NCBI RefSeq assembly: GCF_900156285.1
Contig: NZ_FTNC01000013.1
Span: forward strand, 16,951 to 80,950
Origin: Halanaerobium kushneri
GTDB taxonomy: Bacteria; Bacillota; Halanaerobiia; Halanaerobiales; Halanaerobiaceae
Direction: 5' to 3'
DNA: 64,000 nt
Part shown: positions 1-7,989 of the stretch, one piece after another
How positions within the stretch are numbered: position 1 is the stretch's first letter
Layout of the letters: each line of letters opens with the position of its first letter
Notes under the pieces: model-generated
Database searches by the model: none
What the model was told of the DNA's origin: nothing
What the model saw: only the letters and a program-made list of their open reading frames with translations
Translations under genes and position numbers: made by a program

Positions 1-371
1 TTATGGATATCTAAAGGCTCACCTACGATATCTGCAACAGTCATCCTTGGATTTAAAGAAGCATAAGGATCCTGAAAAATGATCTGCATGTCACGTCTGA
101 TTGCCCGCATTTCTTTTTTATCTAAATCCATAACATTTTTACCATCAAAAATAACTTTACCTTCAGTAGCTTCTAAAAGACGAAGAATGGTTCTGCCAGT
201 TGTCGATTTACCACAACCGGATTCTCCAACCAGACCGAGTGTTTCTCCTTCTTCTACTGCAAAGGAAATATCATCAACAGCTTTTACATGGGCTACTGTT
301 CTTTTAAAAACACCTGCTTTAACTGGGAAGTATTTTTTTAAATTCTTTACTTCTAACAAATTCTCAGCCAT
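1..371 (-). CDS. oppF: Oligopeptide/dipeptide ABC transporter ATP-binding protein OppF (5' part only)
   Basis: Second ATPase of the oligopeptide importer; only the N-terminal ~123 residues lie in the window and the gene runs off the left edge. The translation shows the OppF-type N-terminus with [11 protein letters not shown], then the Walker A motif GESGCGKST, and further on the Q-loop segment [14 protein letters not shown]. The ATG at 369-371 overlaps the TAA stop of oppD by one base, so the two are translationally coupled as the last genes of the opp operon. The signature motif and Walker B lie outside the window. Substrate (peptides versus other compounds) cannot be fixed from the ATPase. 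Confidence 0.93.
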   Translation of the reverse strand, partial: MAENLLEVKNLKKYFPVKAGVFKRTVAHVKAVDDISFAVEEGETLGLVGESGCGKSTTGRTILRLLEATEGKVIFDGKNVMDLDKKEMRAIRRDMQIIFQDPYASLNPRMTVADIVGEPLDIH

Positions 372-1402
372 TAGTCTAAAACACCTCGATCCTCATAAAT
401 TCTTTCTCCACGTTCTTTTATTTTTTCTAAGTCTTTATATCTCCAGCAGCGTACCTTATGTCCTTCAGTTGCATTTTCCAAAGGTGGCTCTACGTCAAAA
501 CATTTACCTTCAGCTAAAGGACAGCGAGTATTAAACTTACAGCCTTCCGGAAAATTAAGAGGTGAAGGTACACTACCTGGAATTGCTTCCAGCCGGTCAA
601 CATCTTTATCTAATTTAGGAATTGAGTTCATTAGTCCCCAGGTATAAGGATGCTTAGGATCTTCAAATAATGTATCTACATCTGTATATTCTACTACCTT
701 ACCAGCATACATTACTGCTACTCTATCCGAAACCTCAGCAATTACTCCTAAGTCATGAGTAATCATCATAATAGACATACCGTAACTTTCTTTTAGGGAG
801 TTCATTAACTCCAGAATCTGAGCCTGGATAGTTACATCAAGAGCTGTTGTCGGCTCATCTGCAATTAAAAGCTGTGGATCACAGCTTAAGGCCATCGCAA
901 TCATTACCCGCTGCCTCATACCACCTGACAGCTGGTGAGGATATTCGTCTACACGCTGTTCGGGCAGAGGAATACCTACTTTCTGAAGCATATCAACAGC
1001 CTGACGTCTTGCTTCTTTTCTGTCCACACCTTTATGCAGCATAATTGCTTCCATAATCTGATCTCCAACAGTATAAACCGGGTTTAAAGAAGTCATCGGT
1101 TCCTGGAAGATCATTGAAATATCATTACCACGAATTTTTCGCATTTCTTTTTCTGATAACTTAGTTAAATCTTTTCCCTGAAAATTAATTTCTCCAGCCT
1201 CTATTCTACCCGGAGGAGATTCTACCAGCCTCATAATTGATAATGAGGTAACACTTTTACCACAGCCAGACTCACCTACAATACCTAAAGTTTCGCCAGG
1301 ATAGATCTCATAATCAACACCATCTACCGCCTTAACTACTCCTTCTTCTGTATAAAAATATGTTTTTAAGTTTTTAACTTCTACTAAAGCTTCTTTACTC
1401 AA
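371..1402 (-). CDS. oppD: Oligopeptide/dipeptide ABC transporter ATP-binding protein OppD
   Basis: Cytoplasmic ATPase that powers peptide import through OppBC. Visible motifs: Walker [10 protein letters not shown]-loop [11 protein letters not shown], signature LSGGMRQRV, Walker [13 protein letters not shown], and the C-terminal OppD/F oligopeptide-binding extension with the cysteine motif [18 protein letters not shown] at 1409-1411 lies too close to the AGGTAGG ribosome binding site. The TTG at 1400-1402 has about 7 bases of spacing and gives an N-terminus [12 protein letters not shown] usual for the family, so I prefer it. The stop overlaps the oppF start. Length (~343 aa) is normal for OppD/DppD. 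Confidence 0.93.
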   Translation of the reverse strand: MSKEALVEVKNLKTYFYTEEGVVKAVDGVDYEIYPGETLGIVGESGCGKSVTSLSIMRLVESPPGRIEAGEINFQGKDLTKLSEKEMRKIRGNDISMIFQEPMTSLNPVYTVGDQIMEAIMLHKGVDRKEARRQAVDMLQKVGIPLPEQRVDEYPHQLSGGMRQRVMIAMALSCDPQLLIADEPTTALDVTIQAQILELMNSLKESYGMSIMMITHDLGVIAEVSDRVAVMYAGKVVEYTDVDTLFEDPKHPYTWGLMNSIPKLDKDVDRLEAIPGSVPSPLNFPEGCKFNTRCPLAEGKCFDVEPPLENATEGHKVRCWRYKDLEKIKERGERIYEDRGVLD

Positions 1403-1438
1403 AAAATTCACCTACCTTATTAATGGCTAAATTTATAA

Positions 1439-2314
1439 TTAATTAAGTTTTGGATCTAAAATATCACGGAACGCATCACCAATTAAGTTCCAGGATAAAC
1501 AGAAAAGTGTGATTGCAACTCCTGGAATAACCAGAGTATACCAGTAATGAAGTGGGTCACCCTCAACTCCCAAGATCCAGTTACGAGCAAAAGAAATCAT
1601 CTGACCCCAGTCAGCATAGCCTTCTGGTGCGCCTACCCCTAAAAAGCTTAAAGTTGAGGCGGTAATAACCATAGAGCCCATTCTCATTGAAGCCTGAATT
1701 ACAACCGGGAATATTGTATTTAGAATAATATGTCTAAAAATAATTCTAAAATCGTTTGCTCCAAGAGCTAAAGCTGCCTGAACAAACTCATCTTCTTTTA
1801 CTGATAACACCTGCGATCTCATCAATCTGGCGGTACTCATCCAACTAAAGGTGATTAAAGCAATCATTACATTCGTTATACCCTGTCCTAAAATAGTTAC
1901 CAGTACTATTGTGGCAATAATAAAAGGGATAGACATGAAGACATCTGTAATTCTCATAATGACTTCATCAATCCAACCACCATAATAGGCAGCAATTGTA
2001 CCAACAATGATCCCGATAGAACTACTAATTCCAACAACAATCAAACCAATTCTAAAAGCTGTTCTGGTTCCCCAAACAATTCCATAAAATATATCATATT
2101 GTCCTTCTGTAGTACCAAAAATATATTCTTCACTTGGCGGCTGTGGTTGAATTGCCCAGCCACCTCTGGGGATTAAATAGGGTTCGTCTGCATCCCGGGG
2201 TGGTGCAATCCAGGGTGCAAAAACAGCGACAACAATAAAAAATAAAATAATTAAAATACCTAATAATGAGATTTTATTTTGTAATAAACGTTTTAAAACT
2301 TCTTGCCATTCCAC
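1439..2314 (-). CDS. oppC: Oligopeptide/dipeptide ABC transporter permease OppC
   Basis: Inner-membrane permease, 291 aa. It has the OppC layout: an N-terminal membrane helix (about residues 15-35), a ~60-residue extracytoplasmic loop, then five more helices. The BPD_transp_1 EAA loop reads EFVQAALALGANDFRIIFRH, the contact site for OppD/F. The start is a GTG with GGAG about 11 bases upstream. It lies 8 bases after oppB. Pairs with OppB to form the translocation channel. Confidence 0.92.
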   Translation of the reverse strand: MEWQEVLKRLLQNKISLLGILIILFFIVVAVFAPWIAPPRDADEPYLIPRGGWAIQPQPPSEEYIFGTTEGQYDIFYGIVWGTRTAFRIGLIVVGISSSIGIIVGTIAAYYGGWIDEVIMRITDVFMSIPFIIATIVLVTILGQGITNVMIALITFSWMSTARLMRSQVLSVKEDEFVQAALALGANDFRIIFRHIILNTIFPVVIQASMRMGSMVITASTLSFLGVGAPEGYADWGQMISFARNWILGVEGDPLHYWYTLVIPGVAITLFCLSWNLIGDAFRDILDPKLN

Positions 2315-2322
2315 TTAAACCA

Positions 2323-3357
2323 TCACTCCAATCTAATTCTTGGGTCAATTACAGCATAAGAAACATCAACAAAGAGGTTAATCAGGATTAATAAAAATCC
2401 AAAATATAAAGCTCCACCCAGTACACCCGGATAATCAAGCTGCTGAGCTGAATTAGCCATAAACTGTCCTAATCCTCTTATATTAAAAATACTTTCTACA
2501 ATTACCAGACCACCTGCAAGTCCTAAAACCATCTGTCCTGCTACTGTTACAACAGGTATTAGAGCATTTCTAACAGCATGCTTATAAACAACAATATTAT
2601 CAGCTAAACCTTTAGCTCTTGCAGTTCTAATATAGTCCTTTTTTAATGTTTCCAGCATATTTGAACGAGTTATTCTTAATATAAAAGCCCACCATAATAT
2701 AGAAATTGTAATTACCGGGGCAATCATATGTCTAATAGCATCTAAAACTATTGAAAAATCAAGGTTTAAGATCCCATCCAGAATATATAGACCGGTATAA
2801 TTTACAAATTCTGCAGATCTGACAATTTCTGTTGCCCAATTCGAAAGCCTTCCTGGTGGCAGCCAGCCTAAAACCCCATAGAAAATCATTAACACTAATA
2901 ATCCAAAAACAAATGATGGAAACGACCATCCAATCACAGCAAAAATTCTAATAGTATGGTCAATAATCTTGTTGTGATGAACGGCAGACACAACCCCTAA
3001 TATAATCCCGCCAAATATAACAGGTATTAAGGATAAAAGTGCTAATTCGATTGTTGCAGGAAATCTATCAGCAATCGCCCTAGTTACTGGTGCACCTGCT
3101 GATTCTGACCAACCAAAATCACCCTGTGCAACTCCGCTAATCCAACGACCATACTGTTCATACCAGGGATCATCAAGTCCATATTTGGTCACCAGCTGAT
3201 CAATATCCTCTGCTCCTTTTAATTGAGCAGGATCAGTGATATATGTACTCAACCTCTGGTAAGGTCCCAGCATCATAATCATAGAAAATATTAATAAACT
3301 TACTCCTAAGAGGATTACTGGAAGTATCAAAAAACGCCTTATAATATAAGAAATCAT
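2323..3357 (-). CDS. oppB: Oligopeptide/dipeptide ABC transporter permease OppB
   Basis: Inner-membrane permease, 344 aa, with the typical OppB N-terminus (MISYIIRRFLILPVILLGVS) and six predicted helices. The EAA loop DYIRTARAKGLADNIVVYKHAVRNA is present, as is the conserved C-terminal DVSYAVIDPRIRLE. The large loop between helices 1 and 2 is longer than in many homologues, with an insertion around residues 165-200. It lies 106 bases after oppA, and a strong hairpin sits in that gap, so it is probably expressed at a lower level than oppA. Confidence 0.92.
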   Translation of the reverse strand: MISYIIRRFLILPVILLGVSLLIFSMIMMLGPYQRLSTYITDPAQLKGAEDIDQLVTKYGLDDPWYEQYGRWISGVAQGDFGWSESAGAPVTRAIADRFPATIELALLSLIPVIFGGIILGVVSAVHHNKIIDHTIRIFAVIGWSFPSFVFGLLVLMIFYGVLGWLPPGRLSNWATEIVRSAEFVNYTGLYILDGILNLDFSIVLDAIRHMIAPVITISILWWAFILRITRSNMLETLKKDYIRTARAKGLADNIVVYKHAVRNALIPVVTVAGQMVLGLAGGLVIVESIFNIRGLGQFMANSAQQLDYPGVLGGALYFGFLLILINLFVDVSYAVIDPRIRLE

Positions 3358-3403
3358 CCTCTAAATTCATCCTTTCCAACTTTTTTATTATATATACAAT
3401 AAC

Positions 3404-3435
3404 ATATCTGGGGGGTTAAATATCCCCCCAGATAT
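3404..3435 (-). other. Intercistronic stem-loop between oppA and oppB
   Basis: A perfect 12-bp inverted repeat (ATATCTGGGGGG and its complement) flanks an 8-base loop. There is no run of U after it on the transcribed minus strand. This is the common arrangement that protects the 3' end of an abundant solute-binding-protein mRNA and partly reduces read-through into the permease genes. The role is inferred from position and structure. Confidence 0.75.
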
Positions 3436-3463
3436 TTATTGTAATATTTTTACTGATTCAATA

Positions 3464-5275
3464 TTACTTGTCTAGTGAGTAGAAGTACTGGCCTGGATCT
3501 CTAATTGGATCATAGTACCATCCTTCAACCCAGTCTCTCATAACTACCTGAGCAGATGGCTGATACAGATAGAAATCAAGTGCCTGATCATATGCAATCT
3601 GCTGTAATTCTTTATAAATTTCTTCACGTTTTGCTGGATCTGTTGAAGAAATACCTTCGTCAATTAGTGGATCAATATTTTCTTTAGCGAAATTAATATA
3701 ATCCTTACCTTTGAATCCACCATAAGTTCCGTCACTACCTAAGAAAGGTACAACGAAGTTGTGAGGATCGGCATAATCAGCACCCCAGGCAATAAAACCT
3801 AAAGTAAACTTATTAGCAATTAACTTGTCTAAATAAGTAGCCCACTGAATACCACGAACGTTAACTTTGAACTTAGGATTAATCTGTTCAACATAATATT
3901 TCAACATATCAACAGCACTCTTACGCACGTCATTACCTGAGTTATAAAGAATTGTGATTTCAAATCCTTTTTCCCATAATTCTCCATCAAAAGCTTTCTT
4001 AAAGTGCTCTTCTGCTTTTTCCAGATCTAACTCATAAGTTGGAGAATTTTCATCATATCCTAATAATGGTTCAGGAATTGGTCCACGTCCCTTCTGACCA
4101 TCACCATTCAATACATCATTAATGAATGCTTCATAGTTCATTGAATAAAGGAATCCTTTTCTAACATCAATATCACTAAAGAAGTTAGAAGGAATACCAT
4201 TACCATCTAATTTACCACTGTGAACATCAGGATTACCCTCTGTTACAATATTAAAGTTCATAAGTCCAGCACCCATGTAAATGTTTGGAAGTCCTGTAAT
4301 AACTTCAACTCCATCCATGTTTTCTACCTGACTCATGTACTGTTTGTCTACATAAACGATATCAGCATCTCCACGCTGTAACATTAACTTACGTGTTGAC
4401 CATTCATCAATCATTCTAATTATAACTTTTTTAATAGGAGCAGGTTCACGCCAGTAATCATCATTTCTATTTAAGATTACTTCTTCACCATTTACCCATT
4501 CTACTAATTCATATGGTCCAGTACCATTCATTTTATCAAACAGTGGATCATCTTCTTTAGTTGGGTTGGTATACTCTGCTATTGAATCTGGCTGACCATC
4601 CCAGTCTCCCTGTTCAACAGACCATTCTTTGTCAACAATTGCGCCAAGGCCATTACCCTGAGCAATAATACTTAAGAATGGTGGGAAAGCTTTTGGTAAA
4701 TGGAATACTACACTATTTCCATCTACTTCAACTGCTTTTTCTAAATAAGCATAAACTTCTTCAGACTCAGCTGCTGTTAAATCAGATGGGCTTTTTTCTT
4801 CTCCCAGCACTTCAGTAACAACATCTGCTAATGAACCTTTTTGGAATAATGGTTCATAAATCATCCAAACAGGGCCACCATCTCTATCCTGAATTAGAGC
4901 TCTCAAGAAACTGTATTTAACATCTTCTGGAGTTAAAGGATCACCATTCTGGAAAGTAACTCCTTCTCTAATAGGAAACTCATAAACGGTACCATTTTCT
5001 CTAATTAAACCATTTTCTTCTGTTGGTACCTCTGTTGCAAGATGAGGCATGAAATCTGTAATATCTCCCTCATTAAATTTAATTAAATTTTCATATACAT
5101 TATCAATAATCTCTGCACTTGCAGAATCATACTGAAAATGAGGATCTAAACTATCAATTGTTCCCATATTAACTTCAACAAATGTATCAGGGTTTGTAAC
5201 TTCCTGAGCTCCTACTACGGAAAATACTGAAACTACTAATAATAAAGTTAAAAATACTACTAATTTTTTTTGCAT
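3464..5275 (-). CDS. oppA: Oligopeptide-binding periplasmic protein OppA (SBP family 5)
   Basis: Solute receptor of the importer, 603 aa, within the size range of OppA/DppA. It has an N-terminal signal peptide with a basic start, a hydrophobic core and an SPase I-like site VVGAQE. There is no lipobox cysteine. The SBP_bac_5 fold is recognisable from GTIDSLDPHFQYDSAS near the N-terminus, then VTFQNGDPLTPEDVKYSF and MNGTGPYELVEW. The start ATG has GGAGGG upstream. It is the first gene of the operon, transcribed from the promoter at 5433-5461 with a leader of roughly 150 bases. Peptide specificity cannot be read from the sequence. Confidence 0.93.
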   Translation of the reverse strand: MQKKLVVFLTLLLVVSVFSVVGAQEVTNPDTFVEVNMGTIDSLDPHFQYDSASAEIIDNVYENLIKFNEGDITDFMPHLATEVPTEENGLIRENGTVYEFPIREGVTFQNGDPLTPEDVKYSFLRALIQDRDGGPVWMIYEPLFQKGSLADVVTEVLGEEKSPSDLTAAESEEVYAYLEKAVEVDGNSVVFHLPKAFPPFLSIIAQGNGLGAIVDKEWSVEQGDWDGQPDSIAEYTNPTKEDDPLFDKMNGTGPYELVEWVNGEEVILNRNDDYWREPAPIKKVIIRMIDEWSTRKLMLQRGDADIVYVDKQYMSQVENMDGVEVITGLPNIYMGAGLMNFNIVTEGNPDVHSGKLDGNGIPSNFFSDIDVRKGFLYSMNYEAFINDVLNGDGQKGRGPIPEPLLGYDENSPTYELDLEKAEEHFKKAFDGELWEKGFEITILYNSGNDVRKSAVDMLKYYVEQINPKFKVNVRGIQWATYLDKLIANKFTLGFIAWGADYADPHNFVVPFLGSDGTYGGFKGKDYINFAKENIDPLIDEGISSTDPAKREEIYKELQQIAYDQALDFYLYQPSAQVVMRDWVEGWYYDPIRDPGQYFYSLDK

Positions 5276-5432
5276 ACTCGAAATTCCCTCCTAATATTTT
5301 TAAATTATCTATACTCTCTTATCTCTAATCTCTTCTCTTTTTAAATTTACACCCCCTTATCAGATGTGTCTGTTGTTTTAAAAAGAAAAACTAAACTTAA
5401 TAATTTAAAACTTAAATTTTTTACTAACTTAA

Positions 5433-5461
5433 ATTATATAATTATTTACTGAAAAAATCAA
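5433..5461 (-). promoter_or_regulatory. Promoter of the opp operon
   Basis: Minus strand: -35 TTGATT at 5456-5461, a 17-base spacer, and a consensus -10 TATAAT at 5433-5438. It lies about 160 bases upstream of the oppA start, leaving a long AT-rich leader in which I recognise no riboswitch. Confidence 0.75.
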
Positions 5462-5523
5462 GTTGTATCCAACTATATATAATTTTCATACAAAATAAGA
5501 CAATAATTTCTATTTATGATATA

Positions 5524-6135
5524 TTATTCAGAAAAATTAGCCAAAAGCAGATCGAAAGTAGATAAACTGTATATTTTAAGGTTGTTTTTACTATAGTAAT
5601 CTTTTGTTGAGATAACTCTTCTCACAAAACTATCTGTTTCTGCAAATGGAAGTTCTTCTTTTAGATCAGCATTCCAGCCGTTATTGATCCATTTTTGAAC
5701 ATTTCTTTCGCCCGCATTATAAGCAGCAATAGTTTTAATAAGATTTTGGTCAAATTTCTGATAAAGATAGCTAAAATACCAGCTGCCAAATTTAATATTC
5801 AAATCTGGATTGTCTAAATCTTTTAAACTAAAATTTTTATAACCCAGCTCTTTTGCAACCCAGTTTGCTGTAGCTGGCATCAGCTGCATCAGGCCAACTG
5901 CTCCTTTAGGAGAAATTGAATACTTATTAAATCTGCTTTCAACATAAATTATAGCTGCTAGTAGTTCAGGTTCAAGAGAAAATTCTTTAGAATATTTATC
6001 AATCTGCTTTTTATATTTAACCGGTTCTAAGTTTCTCCTGATAGTCCAGAAATCAAAATTGCTATTTATGGTGATCAACAATATAATTGATAAAAGAAGA
6101 AAAATAATTCCTTTAATTAAGTATTTTCTCACCAA
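5524..6135 (-). CDS. Lytic transglycosylase, SLT domain, membrane-anchored
   Basis: Probably cleaves peptidoglycan to 1,6-anhydromuropeptides. The 203-aa protein has an N-terminal membrane anchor (about residues 8-27), then the SLT/Slt70 catalytic domain. Family motifs in order: the catalytic Glu in AAIIYVESRFN, SPKGAVGLMQLMPATA, NIKFGSWYF and TIAAYNAGERNVQKW. The start codon is probably TTG (6133-6135), with GGGAGG 10 bases upstream; a GTG follows directly. It sits between coaE-mgsA and the opp operon. It resembles B. subtilis YjbJ-type enzymes. Confidence in the family is high; the physiological role is unknown. Confidence 0.88.
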   Translation of the reverse strand: MVRKYLIKGIIFLLLSIILLITINSNFDFWTIRRNLEPVKYKKQIDKYSKEFSLEPELLAAIIYVESRFNKYSISPKGAVGLMQLMPATANWVAKELGYKNFSLKDLDNPDLNIKFGSWYFSYLYQKFDQNLIKTIAAYNAGERNVQKWINNGWNADLKEELPFAETDSFVRRVISTKDYYSKNNLKIYSLSTFDLLLANFSE

Positions 6136-6156
6136 CTTAATTTATCCTCCCTTTAG

Positions 6157-7137
6157 TTAAGCCCTATTTTTTTCAGCCAGAGAGTGAATAATCATTTCTG
6201 CAGTCGCCAGATTAGTAGCCAGTGGGATCTCATGTACATCACAGAGTCTCAAAAGAGCACTTACATCGGGCTCATGTGGCTGAGCTGTCAGAGGATCCCG
6301 CAAGAAAATCACTCCATCCAGACGATCTTTAGCAATTTCAGCTCCAATCATCTGATCACCACCGATTGGGCCAGAGGCCATTCGTTCTACATCCAATCCG
6401 GTCTCATCAATTAAACGCTGACCTGTAGTACCGGTAGCAATTAAACGCATTTTTGCCAGAACCTCTCTGTGTTTTTTCGCAAAGCTAATCATATCTTCTT
6501 TTTTTTCATCATGAGCTATCAAGGCAATTCTAATCAATTTATCATCTACTCCCTTCAATACTTTCTCCCAGTTTAAGTCCAGTTTTGTTTTTAAATCTTC
6601 TATTGTTGAATTATTTTCAACTACTTTATCAGCCCTTTTCCTCTTTTCTGACAGCGGCATTTGAGAATTTATTCTTTTCAGTGCTTCTTTTCGAGTAAAA
6701 TCATTTCTCTTTTTTAATCTATTTATCTGCTGTTCTTCTGAACTGGCAATGACCCAGATCTGATCACAGAAACGATCAAGTCCTGTTTCATAAAGTAATG
6801 GTGCCATAAAAACAACTATTTCGTCATCTTCTAGATACTGATGTGCCTGTTCTTTCATTTCATAAATTATCAGGGGGTGGAGAATAGATTCTAATTTTTT
6901 TCTCTTAACTGGATCAGAAAAAACTATTTCTCCCAGTCTTTCTCGATCAAACTCTCCATCCGCTTTTAATATTTGATCACCAAATTCCTCTACAACCAGC
7001 TGCCATCCTTTTTCTCCCTGACGACTAATCTTATGGGAAATCTGATCTGCATCAATAATTCTGGCCCCTTTTTGGGCAAGATATTCTGCTGCTGTAGATT
7101 TACCAGTAGCAATTCCACCTGTTAAACCAATAATCAT
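6157..7137 (-). CDS. coaE-mgsA: Bifunctional dephospho-CoA kinase / methylglyoxal synthase fusion
   Basis: Residues 1-~195 are dephospho-CoA kinase (last step of CoA synthesis): P-loop GGIATGKS at 7-14, the dephospho-CoA segment [15 protein letters not shown] near 87-90 and the lid [12 protein letters not shown]. Residues ~200-326 are a complete methylglyoxal synthase (glycerone phosphate to methylglyoxal plus phosphate): [27 protein letters not shown] and [12 protein letters not shown]. His209, Asp261, Asp281, His288 and Asp291 correspond to E. coli MgsA His19, Asp71, Asp91, His98 and Asp101 at a constant offset of 190, so the second active site looks intact. There is no stop or frameshift at the junction. 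Start ATG with AGGGG upstream. It is followed by the transglycosylase and preceded by mutM, 21 bases away. Confidence 0.93.
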   Translation of the reverse strand: MIIGLTGGIATGKSTAAEYLAQKGARIIDADQISHKISRQGEKGWQLVVEEFGDQILKADGEFDRERLGEIVFSDPVKRKKLESILHPLIIYEMKEQAHQYLEDDEIVVFMAPLLYETGLDRFCDQIWVIASSEEQQINRLKKRNDFTRKEALKRINSQMPLSEKRKRADKVVENNSTIEDLKTKLDLNWEKVLKGVDDKLIRIALIAHDEKKEDMISFAKKHREVLAKMRLIATGTTGQRLIDETGLDVERMASGPIGGDQMIGAEIAKDRLDGVIFLRDPLTAQPHEPDVSALLRLCDVHEIPLATNLATAEMIIHSLAEKNRA

Positions 7138-7158
7138 AATAATCCCCTTTCTCTATCT

Positions 7159-7989
7159 CTATTTTTGACATTGAGGACAAAAATAAGTTGAACGCCCACT
7201 AACCTTTATCTTCTCGATAGTAGTACCACAGCTGTAGCATTCCTCTCCCTGACGCTGATGGACCTGCAGCTCTTCCTGAAAGGAACCTTTTTCACCAAAG
7301 GCATTAACATAATCACTAAAAGAAGTACCTCCATAAATTATTCCTTTCTGAAGAACATCCCGCATATTATAATAAATCTTTTCCTTTTCAGAATCATTTA
7401 AGGTATCAGCTGTTCTATCAGGTTTTATTCCTGCTCTAAAAAGTATTTCATCGGCATAAATATTACCAATTCCAGCAACAAAATGCTGATTTAAAAGCAG
7501 TGATTTAATGATTGCTCTCCGACCTACAAATAATTTCTTGAAACCTTCCAGATTCAGACTATCACTCAGAGGCTCAGGTCCCAATTCTGCCAACCCTCCT
7601 GCCTGTTCAGGGTGGTTTTTATCTATTAAATAAACCCGACCGAATTTACGGATATTGTTAAACCTGATTTCCTGTCCATCATTAAGACTAAAAATTACAT
7701 GAGTGTGTTTATCTCTAAATTCTTTAACCTCTTTAACCAGAAGTTTACCTGTCATCCTGAGGTGAATTATCATATTTTGATCACTGTTTAATTCAAAAAT
7801 AATATATTTACCTCTACGATTAACAGCTTCAATTTTGGAACCAATTAATTTTTCTTTAAAAGCAGAAATATTTTCTTCCGGATAGGCAATCATATTCTTT
7901 TCTCTAATTTCTACTCCAGTAACTACTTTATCTTCTACCAGAGGTCTTAAACCCTTAACCACTGTTTCAACTTCTGGAAGTTCAGGCAT
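7159..7989 (-). CDS. mutM: Formamidopyrimidine-DNA glycosylase MutM (Fpg)
   Basis: Base-excision repair enzyme that removes 8-oxoguanine and cuts the abasic site. The protein is 276 aa, the usual length. The N-terminal PELPEVETV supplies the catalytic proline and Glu2. The H2TH region has HFVAGIGNIYADEILFRAGI, and the C-terminal zinc finger is CYSCGTTIEKI...YFCPQCQK. The ATG at 7987-7989 overlaps the end of polA by 8 bases, the common polA-mutM coupling in Firmicutes. Confidence 0.96.
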   Translation of the reverse strand: MPELPEVETVVKGLRPLVEDKVVTGVEIREKNMIAYPEENISAFKEKLIGSKIEAVNRRGKYIIFELNSDQNMIIHLRMTGKLLVKEVKEFRDKHTHVIFSLNDGQEIRFNNIRKFGRVYLIDKNHPEQAGGLAELGPEPLSDSLNLEGFKKLFVGRRAIIKSLLLNQHFVAGIGNIYADEILFRAGIKPDRTADTLNDSEKEKIYYNMRDVLQKGIIYGGTSFSDYVNAFGEKGSFQEELQVHQRQGEECYSCGTTIEKIKVSGRSTYFCPQCQK

